Origin: Senimuribacter sp049852125
GTDB taxonomy: Bacteria; Bacillota; Clostridia; Peptostreptococcales; Anaerovoracaceae
Length of the DNA: 64,000 nt
Assembly (NCBI RefSeq): GCF_049852125.1
Contig: NZ_CP187532.1
Span: 62,001 to 126,000, forward strand
Direction of reading: 5' to 3'
The notes under the pieces are model-generated. The model was not told the origin of the DNA. It did no database searches and was given only the letters and a program-made list of their open reading frames with translations. The translations under genes and the position numbers were made by a program. Positions 1-8,789 of this stretch are shown one piece after another. Each line of letters starts with the position of its first letter. The stretch's first letter is position 1.

Positions 1-228
1 AAAGTCCGCGGGATTTGCTACAGGCTCCATCCCAACATGTACATGACAGTTGAAAAGACCAGGCGAAAGATATTTTCCATCAAGGTCGATTACATCTGTA
101 ACTGCCGACAGATCAGGATTTTCTGAGACCTCCGCTATTTTTCCGTCTTCCACAATCACAGAATAGTTTTCTAATATTCTTTTATGTAGTACGTCAATCA
201 CATTTGCATGAATAAATGCTCTTCTCAT
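1..228 (-). CDS. Amidohydrolase family protein, N-terminal part (runs off window edge)
   Basis: Only the first 76 codons are present; the gene continues beyond position 1. The start at 228 has a strong AGGAGGA six bases upstream. The peptide opens with the small beta-sandwich segment of amidohydrolases (VIVEDGKIAEV) and then shows FNCHVHVG, with His62 and His64 in the HxH metal-ligand position of the family. Members hydrolyse C-N bonds in cyclic amides, imidazolones or dipeptides. The substrate cannot be read from this fragment. It lies 24 bases downstream of a YfcC-type carrier, so uptake and hydrolysis of one nitrogen compound is a reasonable inference. Confidence 0.75.
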   Translation of the reverse strand, partial: MRRAFIHANVIDVLHKRILENYSVIVEDGKIAEVSENPDLSAVTDVIDLDGKYLSPGLFNCHVHVGMEPVANPADF

Positions 229-252
229 ATCCGTCCTCCTCATATGATACTT

Positions 253-1644
253 TTAAAATGGTCCAAAATTCATCAGAGCCGCAATGACCAGAAATACGAC
301 TGCACACCCAATCCAAATCAGCATGATCGGCGTAACAAACTTCACCCACCGTTCGTATGGAATCTTCGCAACTGCAAGATTTACCATAAGCCAAGAGCAG
401 GTCGGGATAATCTGATTGGTAAAACCGTCTCCAAACTGATATGCAAGAACTGCCGTCTGTCTGCTAAGTCCAATCATATCCGCAAGAGGTACCATGATCG
501 GCATGGTTGCGGCTGCCTGTCCTGATCCTGACGGAATGAAAAAGTTCACAACCAACTGTACGAAAAACATGAGAACCCCTGCCAGCGCTGGCGGCACGCC
601 TTCAATCAACCCACCGAGAGAGTGAATAATGGTGTCCAAAATCATACCCTGCTGCATGACAACCAGAATGCCCCTTGCAAGACCCACGATAATTGCACCA
701 AAAACAACTTCCTTAGCGCCGTCGATCAAGGTTTCTGCAATTTTACTCGGTCCCATACCGCCGATAAAACCACATACTAACGCAAGAATCAGAAAATATG
801 TGGCAATTTCCATAATGTACCATCCAAACTGAGAAATCGCGTATACCAAGAATACCAGACTCAGCAAAAAGATTGCCAAAATCAGAACGTGCCTTTTGTT
901 TAATTCTATGCCTTCCTCTGATTCTCCTGAAAAAGGTTCTTCAATGTCAGCAATCAATCCCTTAGACGGATCTGCCTTTACTTTTTTGGCATAGCGCATG
1001 ATGAACAGAGAGGTGACAATCGTTACCACCACCCAGATCACAATACGATACCACATCCCCGAAAGAATCGGAAGCTCTGAAATGGACTGTGCCACACCTA
1101 ATGTGAACGGATTCATAAAAGCCGCGGTCAATCCGCATCCGGAGCCTAAAATAACGATAGAAGCGCCTGTCACAGTATCGAAGCCCAGCACCCTTGCCAT
1201 ACAAATTCCAATCGGGATAAATACAAGCGTTTCTTCCGCGATACCAATTGTAGCGCCTAAAAAAGCAAAGATAGCTACAAAGACAGGAATAATTAAAAGT
1301 TCTTTTCCTCTGACAACCTTTGAAGCTTTATAGATACCCGCCTCAATTGAGCCAGTCGCATTAATCAGCGAAAAAGCGCCGCCTACAATCAAAATGAAAA
1401 TCATAATCTGCGCGACTTCCTCCATGCCGGTCGGCACAGCCTGGAATAACTGGAAGAAACCGATTGGACTTTTCTCAATATACTGGAAGCTGTCCGGATC
1501 AACCAGTATTCTTCCTGTCTTAGGATCCGTTACACGCTCAAACTGTCCTGCGGGAACAATATAAGAGCAAATTGCCAAAATGATGATAATGCTAAATAAA
1601 AGCACGAAAACATGCGGCATTTTAAAGCGTTTTTTCTCTTTCAT
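253..1644 (-). CDS. YfcC family membrane transporter
   Basis: About 463 residues, strongly hydrophobic, with roughly 11-12 membrane segments. The sequence resembles the YfcC/DcuC-type anaerobic carrier family: a TFG-poor N-terminus followed by SYIVPAGQF, the VGGAFSLINATGSIEAG stretch, a central basic cytoplasmic loop and the late FFIPSGSGQAAATMPIMVP re-entrant-like motif. The start at 1644 is preferred because AAAGGAA lies eight bases upstream; an in-frame ATG at 1662 has no ribosome-binding site. Members are annotated as dicarboxylate or basic amino-acid/peptide carriers, and the substrate here is unknown. It is probably co-transcribed with the downstream amidohydrolase. Confidence 0.82.
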   Translation of the reverse strand: MKEKKRFKMPHVFVLLFSIIIILAICSYIVPAGQFERVTDPKTGRILVDPDSFQYIEKSPIGFFQLFQAVPTGMEEVAQIMIFILIVGGAFSLINATGSIEAGIYKASKVVRGKELLIIPVFVAIFAFLGATIGIAEETLVFIPIGICMARVLGFDTVTGASIVILGSGCGLTAAFMNPFTLGVAQSISELPILSGMWYRIVIWVVVTIVTSLFIMRYAKKVKADPSKGLIADIEEPFSGESEEGIELNKRHVLILAIFLLSLVFLVYAISQFGWYIMEIATYFLILALVCGFIGGMGPSKIAETLIDGAKEVVFGAIIVGLARGILVVMQQGMILDTIIHSLGGLIEGVPPALAGVLMFFVQLVVNFFIPSGSGQAAATMPIMVPLADMIGLSRQTAVLAYQFGDGFTNQIIPTCSWLMVNLAVAKIPYERWVKFVTPIMLIWIGCAVVFLVIAALMNFGPF

Positions 1645-2027
1645 AGTCACAATTCCTTTCATAAAATATTGAAAACAAGTGCGACAGACTAAGGCCTTAT
1701 ATGACTGTCAATATCATTTTAAAATATTCCCCAGGGGCAGAGTCAATAGTTCTGAAAAAATAAATAGATTTTATAAACTTCTACAAAAAAGGATCAAGAC
1801 CGGCCTCATAAGATGCCGGTCCCAACACAATATGACAAAAACGATATACTCAAAAACGATGCACCTATATTATCTCTTAAAAATGTATACGCGTCAATAA
1901 CCACTCTTTTCATTTCAATTGCAGATTATGATAATCTAAAGAAAATTATGTGGTTTATCACAGTAAAATACTGTGCCGCATATCATCTGCAGCTCCGCTT
2001 TTCTTCTCAATATAGGTTTTCCACTGT
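1645..2027. other. Intergenic region upstream of the YfcC carrier
   Basis: No gene is supported in these 383 bases. It contains a perfect hairpin CACAGTA-AAA-TACTGTG at 1959-1975, a GATTAT-G-ATAATC palindrome at 1924-1936, the possible terminator at 1785-1821, and a TTGACT element (minus strand) ahead of a CCCCTGGGG palindrome near 1729-1737 that may belong to the yfcC promoter. None of these is decisive. Confidence 0.5.
1785..1821 (-). terminator. Possible rho-independent terminator of the HPt/response-regulator operon
   Basis: On the minus strand GACCGGC and GCCGGTC form a perfect 7-bp stem around a 10-base loop, followed after TTGATCC by six T. The gap between stem and T-run makes it weaker than a canonical terminator. 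Confidence 0.35.
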
Positions 2028-2390
2028 TTACTGTTCTGCATACGCTTTGATTGCCTGAAACGTCCGGTCATATTCAGAACGAACCTGCTGCATCAGTTCT
2101 TCTGCCCTGGCATGATCAATATCGGAAGCGTTACGGAGAATCTCACTCATTTCAGAACTGACCGCATACAAAGGTGTAAACCCTAAGTTTTGACATACGC
2201 CCTTTAAAGTATGCGCGGCGCGAAAAGCTTCTTCCGGCTGATCTGCCTGAAGGGCTTCTTCCAACTGGCTATAACTCTTATCAGCAAGGAATTTAACAGC
2301 AAATTTTTCGACTAGCTTCTCACTGCGAAGTCTGGAAATCACATCATCATAATCACCGCCGAAACTCTGGTAGCATTCAATTATTGTCAT
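2028..2390 (-). CDS. HPt (histidine phosphotransfer) domain protein
   Basis: 120 residues forming one predicted four-helix HPt module. The phospho-accepting histidine is His60 in AAHTLKGVCQNLG, which matches the HTLKG consensus. HPt proteins relay phosphate between histidine kinases and receiver domains in multistep phosphorelays. Its start overlaps the end of the upstream response regulator by 14 bases, so translation is probably coupled and the receiver domain of that protein is the obvious partner. No hybrid kinase is encoded nearby; the phosphate source must lie elsewhere. Confidence 0.85.
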   Translation of the reverse strand: MTIIECYQSFGGDYDDVISRLRSEKLVEKFAVKFLADKSYSQLEEALQADQPEEAFRAAHTLKGVCQNLGFTPLYAVSSEMSEILRNASDIDHARAEELMQQVRSEYDRTFQAIKAYAEQ

Positions 2391-4857
2391 GGTTCTTTTC
2401 TCCTTCCATTATTCTTCCTAGACAAAGACTATTCTTCTGCCTCTTTGCTTTATACATCAAGCTGTCTGCCTCTTTTAACAGCTCTGTCGTTCCTCCCGGG
2501 CCGTAATATCCTCCTATGCTGGCAGAAAAGCGTACATTCGGACAATCCGCTACAAATATTTCGCGAATTTTTCCGCGAATATTCTCCAGTCTTTCCCCGA
2601 AGATATTCTCTGGAATCGACCGGAATACGATTACAAACTCATCTCCTCCATACCGGATGATTTCATCACTGCTGCGGACGCAGGATAAAACTGCATTAGC
2701 AACCAGTTTTAATGCCAGATCACCTGTATGGTGTCCATAAGAGTCGTTGATCATCTTAAAATTATCAATATCCAAAATTGCCACTGCGTCCACATCAGAC
2801 AATCCCACCAGCTGCTCCTCGTAGTAGCGGCGGTTATTCGTATCAGTCAAAGGATCCATATACAATTTCTTATTATATCGCATAATGGAATCTGTTAATT
2901 CGCGGCTTCCATAAGCGCCTAGAATTGTATCGTCAGTAATTTCAGCCGCCATTTCCATGGAATACGGTTTTCCTTCAACCTCTATATATGTAGCGGCTAC
3001 ATGATAAAGCCTTTCGTCAATAAACTCGATCTTAGCCAGCCTGCTTTTGCAGCTGAGCACCTTAGCAGAAATGCTGTTTTCACATTTATCAATCATTTCC
3101 CACAAAGGATGGCAAATTCCTCTTTCGGAGATCAATTCTCGTTCTTCATTCAAGCAAAAGCAAGTTTCCAAGGAAGAATCTATCAGCCGCACTGTATCAA
3201 ATACAATACTGAGACATTTCATCAATATGCCCGCCTGCTCCACCGTAATTTCTTTTCCTTGGAAGAAATTCATCAATTGCTCTACTTTCATAAAGTCAGT
3301 TGATTCTCCCGGATTGACGGCATGAGAAATCTTTCCATACTCCTCACTAACGTCTTCCAATCTACCGACCAATCCCATATACACAGGCGGTTCTTCTGAC
3401 GACCACATAGTCTGGCATGTAAACCTATGCCACCGCGAAACATTGTCAATCTTGACCTGACAATCCATCTGCACTCGAGGCTCCCAGTGTGTGGCCTTTC
3501 CAATTAACTGTTTTAACTGCTGCAGCTGCTCTCTGCTTATCTTTGATAAGAAACTCGGATCCTCCAACGGATTTATAATATTCTCATTTAGACCCAGCTT
3601 TGCTGCATCCTTTCCAGGAAAAGAAATCATCGACGGAGAATCTGTATAAGTAAAGACGATATCCGGAGAGGCCGATGACAAAAACCTGACCTTTATTCTC
3701 TCCTGCTCCAGGGAACGTAATATTCTCTCTGAAGTTGCCAGATCCTCATGCTGCATCAATTCAGCAGTAACATTGTCCATAGATTTTTTATAATGCGTAG
3801 ACAAAGAATCCACGTTTAATTCTTTCTGCACAACCTCCTCAATGTCCCTCAGACACTCCAGCAAAATAGGATTGAAAATTCCGCACTGTCCCTCCATGAT
3901 CATCTGCATAGCAACCTCATGAGTATAAGCCTTTTTATAGCAACGCTTACTCGTCAACGCATCATAAACATCCGCAAGAGCTACAATCTGCGCCGAAATT
4001 GGAATTTCATCACCTTTCAGCTTGTCCGGATACCCGCCTCCATCATATCGCTCGTGATGCCAACGGCAAATATCATGAGCAGTCTGTACCAACGCCTCTC
4101 CCCGGTGTAACGGCAAATCCTCCAGCATCTGTGCTCCAATCAGAGAATGGTTTTTAATTATTTCAAATTCCTCAGGCGTCAATCTTCCTGGTTTATTCAA
4201 AATTTGTTCAGGAATAGAAATTTTTCCAATATCATGAAGCGATGACGCCATGCTAATCATAGAAATATCCGCTTTTGTCAATGGATATCGATCCGTTTTC
4301 TGTATCAGCTGCTTCAGCAGCAGCTCGGTCATCGTATTGATATGCAGTACATGAAGGCCGCTTTCGCCATTTCGAAACTCTACGATATGACTTAGGATAA
4401 AAACCATCATGCTATTGCTTTTCTCTTTTTCATAGATCTGCTCTGTCACAATAGCCGCCAGACGTTTTTGCTTTCCATACAGCATAATTGTATTAAATAC
4501 ACGTCGTTTAACTACCGCCGCGTCAAAAGGCCTGCAAATATAATCTGTGACGCCAAAATCGTAAGCTCGCTCAATATAGGAAGGAGAGCTTTCTGAAGAA
4601 ATCATGATAACCGGCACATCCTCAATCCATTGATATTTGTTCATAAACGCCAGTACTTCAAACCCGTCCATTTCCGGCATTACGATGTCCAGGAGCAGCA
4701 AAGAAAACTCAGAAGCACGCTCGCGAAGCAAAGCGATTACTTCCTTGCCATTTTCCGCTTCCTCGATCTCAAAATCATTTTGCAGCATTTCCTCCAAAAG
4801 AGCACGATTCATCTCCGAATCATCTGCAATCAAAATTTTGTCTTTTTTCTTACTCAT
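2377..4857 (-). CDS. Response regulator with HD-GYP and GGDEF domains (c-di-GMP turnover)
   Basis: 826 residues. Receiver domain 6-125 with phospho-acceptor Asp57 (LLLLDIVMPEMDG). HD-GYP phosphodiesterase domain about 150-345 with His208-Asp209 and an intact GYP at 275-277 (YDGGGYP). A PAS-like region at about 390-505. A C-terminal GGDEF domain from about 665 with intact GGDEF at 737-741 and an RxxD (RSSD, 728-731) inhibitory site. The family makes c-di-GMP from two GTP through GGDEF and breaks it down through HD-GYP, so this protein may both make and destroy the messenger under phosphorelay control. It lies 23 bases after the HisD-like gene and overlaps the HPt gene. Confidence 0.88.
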   Translation of the reverse strand: MSKKKDKILIADDSEMNRALLEEMLQNDFEIEEAENGKEVIALLRERASEFSLLLLDIVMPEMDGFEVLAFMNKYQWIEDVPVIMISSESSPSYIERAYDFGVTDYICRPFDAAVVKRRVFNTIMLYGKQKRLAAIVTEQIYEKEKSNSMMVFILSHIVEFRNGESGLHVLHINTMTELLLKQLIQKTDRYPLTKADISMISMASSLHDIGKISIPEQILNKPGRLTPEEFEIIKNHSLIGAQMLEDLPLHRGEALVQTAHDICRWHHERYDGGGYPDKLKGDEIPISAQIVALADVYDALTSKRCYKKAYTHEVAMQMIMEGQCGIFNPILLECLRDIEEVVQKELNVDSLSTHYKKSMDNVTAELMQHEDLATSERILRSLEQERIKVRFLSSASPDIVFTYTDSPSMISFPGKDAAKLGLNENIINPLEDPSFLSKISREQLQQLKQLIGKATHWEPRVQMDCQVKIDNVSRWHRFTCQTMWSSEEPPVYMGLVGRLEDVSEEYGKISHAVNPGESTDFMKVEQLMNFFQGKEITVEQAGILMKCLSIVFDTVRLIDSSLETCFCLNEERELISERGICHPLWEMIDKCENSISAKVLSCKSRLAKIEFIDERLYHVAATYIEVEGKPYSMEMAAEITDDTILGAYGSRELTDSIMRYNKKLYMDPLTDTNNRRYYEEQLVGLSDVDAVAILDIDNFKMINDSYGHHTGDLALKLVANAVLSCVRSSDEIIRYGGDEFVIVFRSIPENIFGERLENIRGKIREIFVADCPNVRFSASIGGYYGPGGTTELLKEADSLMYKAKRQKNSLCLGRIMEGEKNHDNN

Positions 4858-4880
4858 AGAATGGTCTTCTTCCCTTTCCG

Positions 4881-6140
4881 TTATAATCTTTCCTCGGCTG
4901 CCTTTGCATGGCCTTCCAGTCCTTCACCATAAGCCATTCGTGCAACCAGCGGCGCAATTGCTTTTGACGCCTCCGGGGTCATGGACTGGTGTGTGCAAAC
5001 CTTCAGGAATGTCCCTACCCAAACGCCGCCCGTATAGCGCGAAGCCCTCACTGTTGGCAGCGTATGGTTTGTACCGGAAGCATAATCTCCAAATACCTCA
5101 GCAGTATTCCCTCCGATGAACAATGATCCATAGTTATATAGCTTATTTATTACTGTTTTTGGCCTCTCGCAGTTCAATTCTAAATGCTCCGGCGCATAAT
5201 CGTTGGACAAGCTGGCAGCCGCTTCTAATGTGTCTACCAAAATAACTTCGCCATAGTCTTCCCATGACTTTCTCGCAATACCTGCCGTAGATAAAACATC
5301 TAATTGTCTTTCTACTTCTTTTATAACAGCATAAGCAAAATCCTCTTTCGTAGTGATGAGAATGCCTTTCGCATTTGGATCATGCTCCGCCTGTGCCAAT
5401 AAATCCGCGGCTATTGTACTTGCATTTCCACTGCCGTCAGCGATGACTAGCACTTCACTGGGCCCGGCAACAAAATCTATGCCTATCTGCCCATAGCACT
5501 GTCTTTTTGCCTCTGTCACATAACGGTTACCCGGGCCAACGATCAAATCAACCGGGCGGATCTCCTTTGTCCCATAAGAAAAGGCGGCGATGGCCTGCGC
5601 GCCTCCCACAGCATAAATTTCGTCTGCCCCGGCAAGATCCATAGCAACCAGAGTTTTATAATGAATCTTAGACGTTCCGCGTACTGTCGGGGAACAAGCC
5701 ACAATTCGTCTGACTCCAGCAACTTTCGCCGGTGTAATCAGCATTAAAGCTGTTGAATAAAGGGGATAGCCTCCTCCCGGCACATAGCAGCAGCAGGAAG
5801 ACACAGGAATAATTCTATGCCCCAAATAAATGCCCGGCCGCGGAGAAAAATCTTCTATCTCCGTCATGGTTCGTCTTTGCACAGCGGCAAAACGTTCGAT
5901 ATTTTCTTTTGCTTCCTTTAAATCATCGATTTCCTGTTTGCTCATCCGACTGTAAGCTTCTTCAATTTCCTCACGACTGACACGGAGAGATTGCCGATGA
6001 CAGTCATCGAATTTTTCATTATATTGACGCAGCGCTTCATCTCCGTTCTCGCATACGTCGTCAATAATAGAAGTAACGGCATCTCTTAAAGCACGATTAT
6101 CTTCTGCCGTTCTTTCTTTCGATTTTTTAATGATTCTCAT
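4881..6140 (-). CDS. Histidinol dehydrogenase-family protein (HisD-like, substrate uncertain)
   Basis: 419 residues, full length for the HisD family, which oxidises an alcohol to a carboxylate with two NAD+ and a zinc ion. Zinc and catalytic residues fit: Gln250 and His253 (LLAQAEH), Glu318-His319 (APEHLE), Asp352 (GDYASG) and His411 near the C-terminus. No other his gene is nearby. The variants CYVPGGGYPLYSTALM and ASRYTGGVWVGTFLK recall the HpsN/sulfopropanediol dehydrogenase-like branch more than true HisD, but this is from memory. The ATG at 6140 is chosen because AGAGG lies five bases upstream; a GTG at 6146 would overlap that site. Confidence 0.75.
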   Translation of the reverse strand: MRIIKKSKERTAEDNRALRDAVTSIIDDVCENGDEALRQYNEKFDDCHRQSLRVSREEIEEAYSRMSKQEIDDLKEAKENIERFAAVQRRTMTEIEDFSPRPGIYLGHRIIPVSSCCCYVPGGGYPLYSTALMLITPAKVAGVRRIVACSPTVRGTSKIHYKTLVAMDLAGADEIYAVGGAQAIAAFSYGTKEIRPVDLIVGPGNRYVTEAKRQCYGQIGIDFVAGPSEVLVIADGSGNASTIAADLLAQAEHDPNAKGILITTKEDFAYAVIKEVERQLDVLSTAGIARKSWEDYGEVILVDTLEAAASLSNDYAPEHLELNCERPKTVINKLYNYGSLFIGGNTAEVFGDYASGTNHTLPTVRASRYTGGVWVGTFLKVCTHQSMTPEASKAIAPLVARMAYGEGLEGHAKAAEERL

Positions 6141-6326
6141 ATACACCTCTTTATATCCTTACCGTAAAGATCGTCTTTTTAGTATAGTTTACCTTATTTT
6201 AGGCATTTCGTAAAGTGGATAATGGCATGAGGGAGGGGGCTTTCTTTGATTCAATATTTTTATTAAAGCATATAACCTTTTAAAAAATAATACATAACCT
6301 ACATCTATCATTCCTTCTTGGTCAAC

Positions 6327-6509
6327 TCATAACCCATCCTTCCGCAAAGCCTGAATCCGCTGCTTCTTTCGATTCAGTCTGCGTATCTTTGCTCTTGGTA
6401 CATATTTATTGCAGTGCTGACAGTAACCGTTATGTTTGGCATCTCTGCCTTTGCTACACTGCCCCAGGGCTATATAATATTTGCACGGGATTTCTCTATA
6501 TACTGCCAT
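6327..6509 (-). CDS. Small Cys-rich basic protein downstream of RtcB
   Basis: 60 residues. Cys9, Cys18, Cys30 and Cys33, with His26 nearby (KHNGYCQHC), look like a single zinc knuckle, followed by a very basic tail (RAKIRRLNRKKQRIQALRK) suited to nucleic-acid binding. It starts four bases after the rtcB stop codon, so it is almost certainly in the same operon. The function is not known to me. An accessory role in RNA repair is inferred only from position and charge. Confidence 0.75.
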   Translation of the reverse strand: MAVYREIPCKYYIALGQCSKGRDAKHNGYCQHCNKYVPRAKIRRLNRKKQRIQALRKDGL

Positions 6510-6513
6510 AGGT

Positions 6514-7632
6514 TTACCTCTTTTCCTTTCTTTCTATCGCTCTGTAGTTGTACAGAGGCTTTAATATTTTCTTTACTTCTGCTGTTTCTTTGATGGCTTC
6601 CAGAATCTCATCAATGTCGCGATAGGCAAAAGGCGCTTCGTCCAGGGTTTCTATTCCAACAGTGCTGGAATAGATGCCTTTTGTCGCCGCTTTAAATTCC
6701 CCTACGGTATGTTCCCTTCTAGCTGTTACTCTGTCTGTGATTCTGCCTGCTCCGTGGGGTACTGAATAGTTCCAGGCAGGGTTTCCTTTGCCAACGCCCA
6801 AAATGACGCCGTCCCGCATATTGACCGGAATGATTACCTCATCGTCCTCATAGGCAGGCGCTGCGCCTTTTCTAAGAATCCGGTTTTCGTCTACATAGTT
6901 GTGAATGCTTTCGCCGAATTGTACTGTCTTCCACTTCATCTGTTTTGCAAGCTCTGACAGAATAATTTCCCGATTGCGCCTGGCAAAGCCCTGCACTTCG
7001 TACACATCGTGGAGATAATCCTCCATCAGCTGCCCCTCAAGCCAGGTCATCTCGTAAGGTACGCGGACGCCTTTTGCGTTCAGCGCCCGCTCTCCTTCCT
7101 TTAGATAATGCTCCGTAACCTCTTTCCCAAGCCGTCTGCTGCCGGAATGGACGAATACATATAAGCTGCCTTCCTCATCTCGATCTACTTCTATAAAATG
7201 ATTGCCGCCGCCGAGGGTACCAAGACTTTGCAAGGCTTTTTCCTGGCTGACGTGTTTCTGACACAGTAAATCTGAAAACGTAACATCTCTGCTGCGCAGA
7301 TGAGGCGTATTCCGTATTCTGCTGCCAACAGGAATGTTTTCCCGGATGACGGTGTCCAGCTTCTGGTATTCAATTCTGGTTTGTTTCAATTTCATGTAAC
7401 TGACGCCGCAGCCGATGTCCACGCCTAAGAGATTGGGCATAATTTTATTGCCCAGGGTCATGGTAAGTCCAATAGGACCGACTTTCCCTGGATGGACGTC
7501 GGGCATGACTGCAATGCGGCTCCCCTCTGCCGCTTCATGATTGCAAATCATCTCAATTTGTTTCAGCGCGTAGTCCTCTGCGGTATGGGAATAGACCGTC
7601 GCCTGAGCATAAGTTCCTTTGATTTTTCGCAT
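6514..7632 (-). CDS. rtcB: RNA-splicing ligase RtcB
   Basis: 372 residues. RtcB joins RNA ends carrying 2',3'-cyclic phosphate or 3'-phosphate to 5'-hydroxyl ends using GTP and Mn2+. Hallmark motifs are in order: MPDVHPGKVGPIG (43-55), GVDIGCG with metal ligands Asp72 and Cys75, GTLGGGNHFIE with His145, VHSGSRRLG with His162, SIHNYV with His244, and PHGAGR, where His293 should be the guanylylated residue. GGAGGT precedes the start by about nine bases. No archease gene is seen nearby. It is transcribed from a consensus promoter at 7838-7866, behind a 26-codon leader ORF and ahead of a small Cys-rich gene. Confidence 0.93.
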   Translation of the reverse strand: MRKIKGTYAQATVYSHTAEDYALKQIEMICNHEAAEGSRIAVMPDVHPGKVGPIGLTMTLGNKIMPNLLGVDIGCGVSYMKLKQTRIEYQKLDTVIRENIPVGSRIRNTPHLRSRDVTFSDLLCQKHVSQEKALQSLGTLGGGNHFIEVDRDEEGSLYVFVHSGSRRLGKEVTEHYLKEGERALNAKGVRVPYEMTWLEGQLMEDYLHDVYEVQGFARRNREIILSELAKQMKWKTVQFGESIHNYVDENRILRKGAAPAYEDDEVIIPVNMRDGVILGVGKGNPAWNYSVPHGAGRITDRVTARREHTVGEFKAATKGIYSSTVGIETLDEAPFAYRDIDEILEAIKETAEVKKILKPLYNYRAIERKEKR

Positions 7633-7707
7633 AAAAAAAGTACCTCCATGTTAGAGATACAGATTGTTTCAGAAATAAAATATAGATAAACGAAATCTAT
7701 ATCCGCA

Positions 7708-7788
7708 TCACTCCGCCGTAGCTTTAGGACAATCTGTTCTCTTGTATAATATTTTCTTTGTCTTTTTTATTGTAGTCATAGCTGTCAT
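7708..7788 (-). CDS. Possible 26-residue leader peptide upstream of rtcB
   Basis: A 27-codon reading frame (start 7788, stop 7708) with AGGAGG placed six bases before its ATG, lying between a consensus promoter and rtcB. The peptide begins MTAMTTIKKTKKILYKRTD and is lysine/threonine-rich. The strong ribosome-binding site argues that it is translated. It could be a small protein or a regulatory leader; no homologue is recognised. Confidence 0.45.
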   Translation of the reverse strand: MTAMTTIKKTKKILYKRTDCPKATAE

Positions 7789-7837
7789 GATTGTCCTCCT
7801 TTCCTTTCTGCAGGCGATAACTGAAAATTACTTTTTC

Positions 7838-7866
7838 AGTATATTCCAATCCGCATCCCGTGTCAA
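7838..7866 (-). promoter_or_regulatory. Consensus sigma-A promoter of the rtcB operon
   Basis: On the minus strand TTGACA (7861-7866) and TATACT (7838-7843) are separated by exactly 17 bases. A small inverted repeat, CTGAAAA-N5-TTTTCAG (7821-7839), overlaps the start-site region and might be an operator. Confidence 0.75.
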
Positions 7867-7920
7867 GTGCTTTTGCTTTACAGCATCTTTTAGAACTTTC
7901 TTAAGTAAATATAAGATATT

Positions 7921-7972
7921 TCAAAAACGAAAAAATCCCCGGAAACCTGGTTTTCCAAGCTTCTGAGGATTT
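7921..7972 (-). terminator. Rho-independent terminator of the rpsF-ssb-rpsR operon
   Basis: Minus strand: AATCC pairs with GGATT around an inner GGAAA/TTTCC stem, followed by a T-rich run (TTTTTTCGTTTTT). It lies about 30 bases after the rpsR stop codon. Confidence 0.6.
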
Positions 7973-8002
7973 GTAAGTCTTATTTGTCTGTTCGACTATC
8001 AA

Positions 8003-8236
8003 TTAGTCTGCAACGTAAGGCAGTAAAGCGACAATTCTAGCTCTTTTAATAGCAGTAGTCACTTCTCTCTGGTGTACTGCGCAAGTACCAGTGATTCTCT
8101 TAGGAAGGATCTTACCTCTTTCGGTAACGTACTTTCTAAGCTTTTCTACATCTTTGTAGTCGATCACTTCTGTCTTATCTGCACAGAACTGGCATACTTT
8201 TTTTCTTCTCATGCCACCACGTCTTCTATCCATCAT
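8003..8236 (-). CDS. rpsR: 30S ribosomal protein S18
   Basis: 77 residues, matching S18 throughout (YKDVEKLRKYVTERGKILP, RIVALLPYV). S18 binds the platform of the 30S subunit with S6. Cys15 and Cys18 (VCQFC) and the later CAVH suggest the zinc-binding form of S18. AAGGAG lies 11 bases upstream of the first of two tandem ATG codons. It is the third gene of the classical rpsF-ssb-rpsR operon, 20 bases after ssb. Confidence 0.96.
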   Translation of the reverse strand: MMDRRRGGMRRKKVCQFCADKTEVIDYKDVEKLRKYVTERGKILPKRITGTCAVHQREVTTAIKRARIVALLPYVAD

Positions 8237-8256
8237 GTTACATGTATCTCCTTTCC

Positions 8257-8772
8257 TTAGAATGGAACGTCTTCATCAATTGCCTGGAAAGAATCCGGCA
8301 TCTCCTCCGGCATACCGCCCGACTGCGGTTCACTATAGCTGCTCTGGCCGCCATAGTTCTGTTGCGGTGCATAGTTTTGCTGACTATACCCACCTTGCTG
8401 TCCGCCATAATTTGAAGAAGCGTTCTGTCTCGGTGCGGAGCCGTTCTGTTGACGGTCTCCCCACTCTAAAAATTCAACTCTGTCTGCCACAACATCAGTG
8501 GTATAAACAGTCACGCCATCCTTATTTTGATAGCTTCCGGTCTGTAGTCTTCCCTGAATGCCTACCAGTCTGCCTTTTGCCAGATAACGCTCACAATTTT
8601 CCGCTTGCCTTCCAAATACGGTAATCCGCGGAAAATCTGTCTGTTTCTCTCCGCCTGCCCGCACAGGTCTGTCGATTGCGATTGTAAAAGACGCAACCGC
8701 CATCTGGCTGGACGCGGTATATCTGATCTCCGGATCTCTGGTGAGCCTTCCGATTAGTACAACACTATTCAT
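8257..8772 (-). CDS. ssb: Single-stranded DNA-binding protein
   Basis: 171 residues. An N-terminal OB fold of about 105 residues (MNSVVLIGRLTRDPEIRYT, FGRQAENCERYLAKGRLVGI), a Gln/Asn/Gly/Tyr-rich flexible linker, and the acidic tip DEDVPF that recruits replication and repair partners. It coats single-stranded DNA during replication and recombination. It lies between rpsF and rpsR, as in most Firmicutes. Confidence 0.96.
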   Translation of the reverse strand: MNSVVLIGRLTRDPEIRYTASSQMAVASFTIAIDRPVRAGGEKQTDFPRITVFGRQAENCERYLAKGRLVGIQGRLQTGSYQNKDGVTVYTTDVVADRVEFLEWGDRQQNGSAPRQNASSNYGGQQGGYSQQNYAPQQNYGGQSSYSEPQSGGMPEEMPDSFQAIDEDVPF

Positions 8773-8789
8773 TTAACTACACCCCATTC

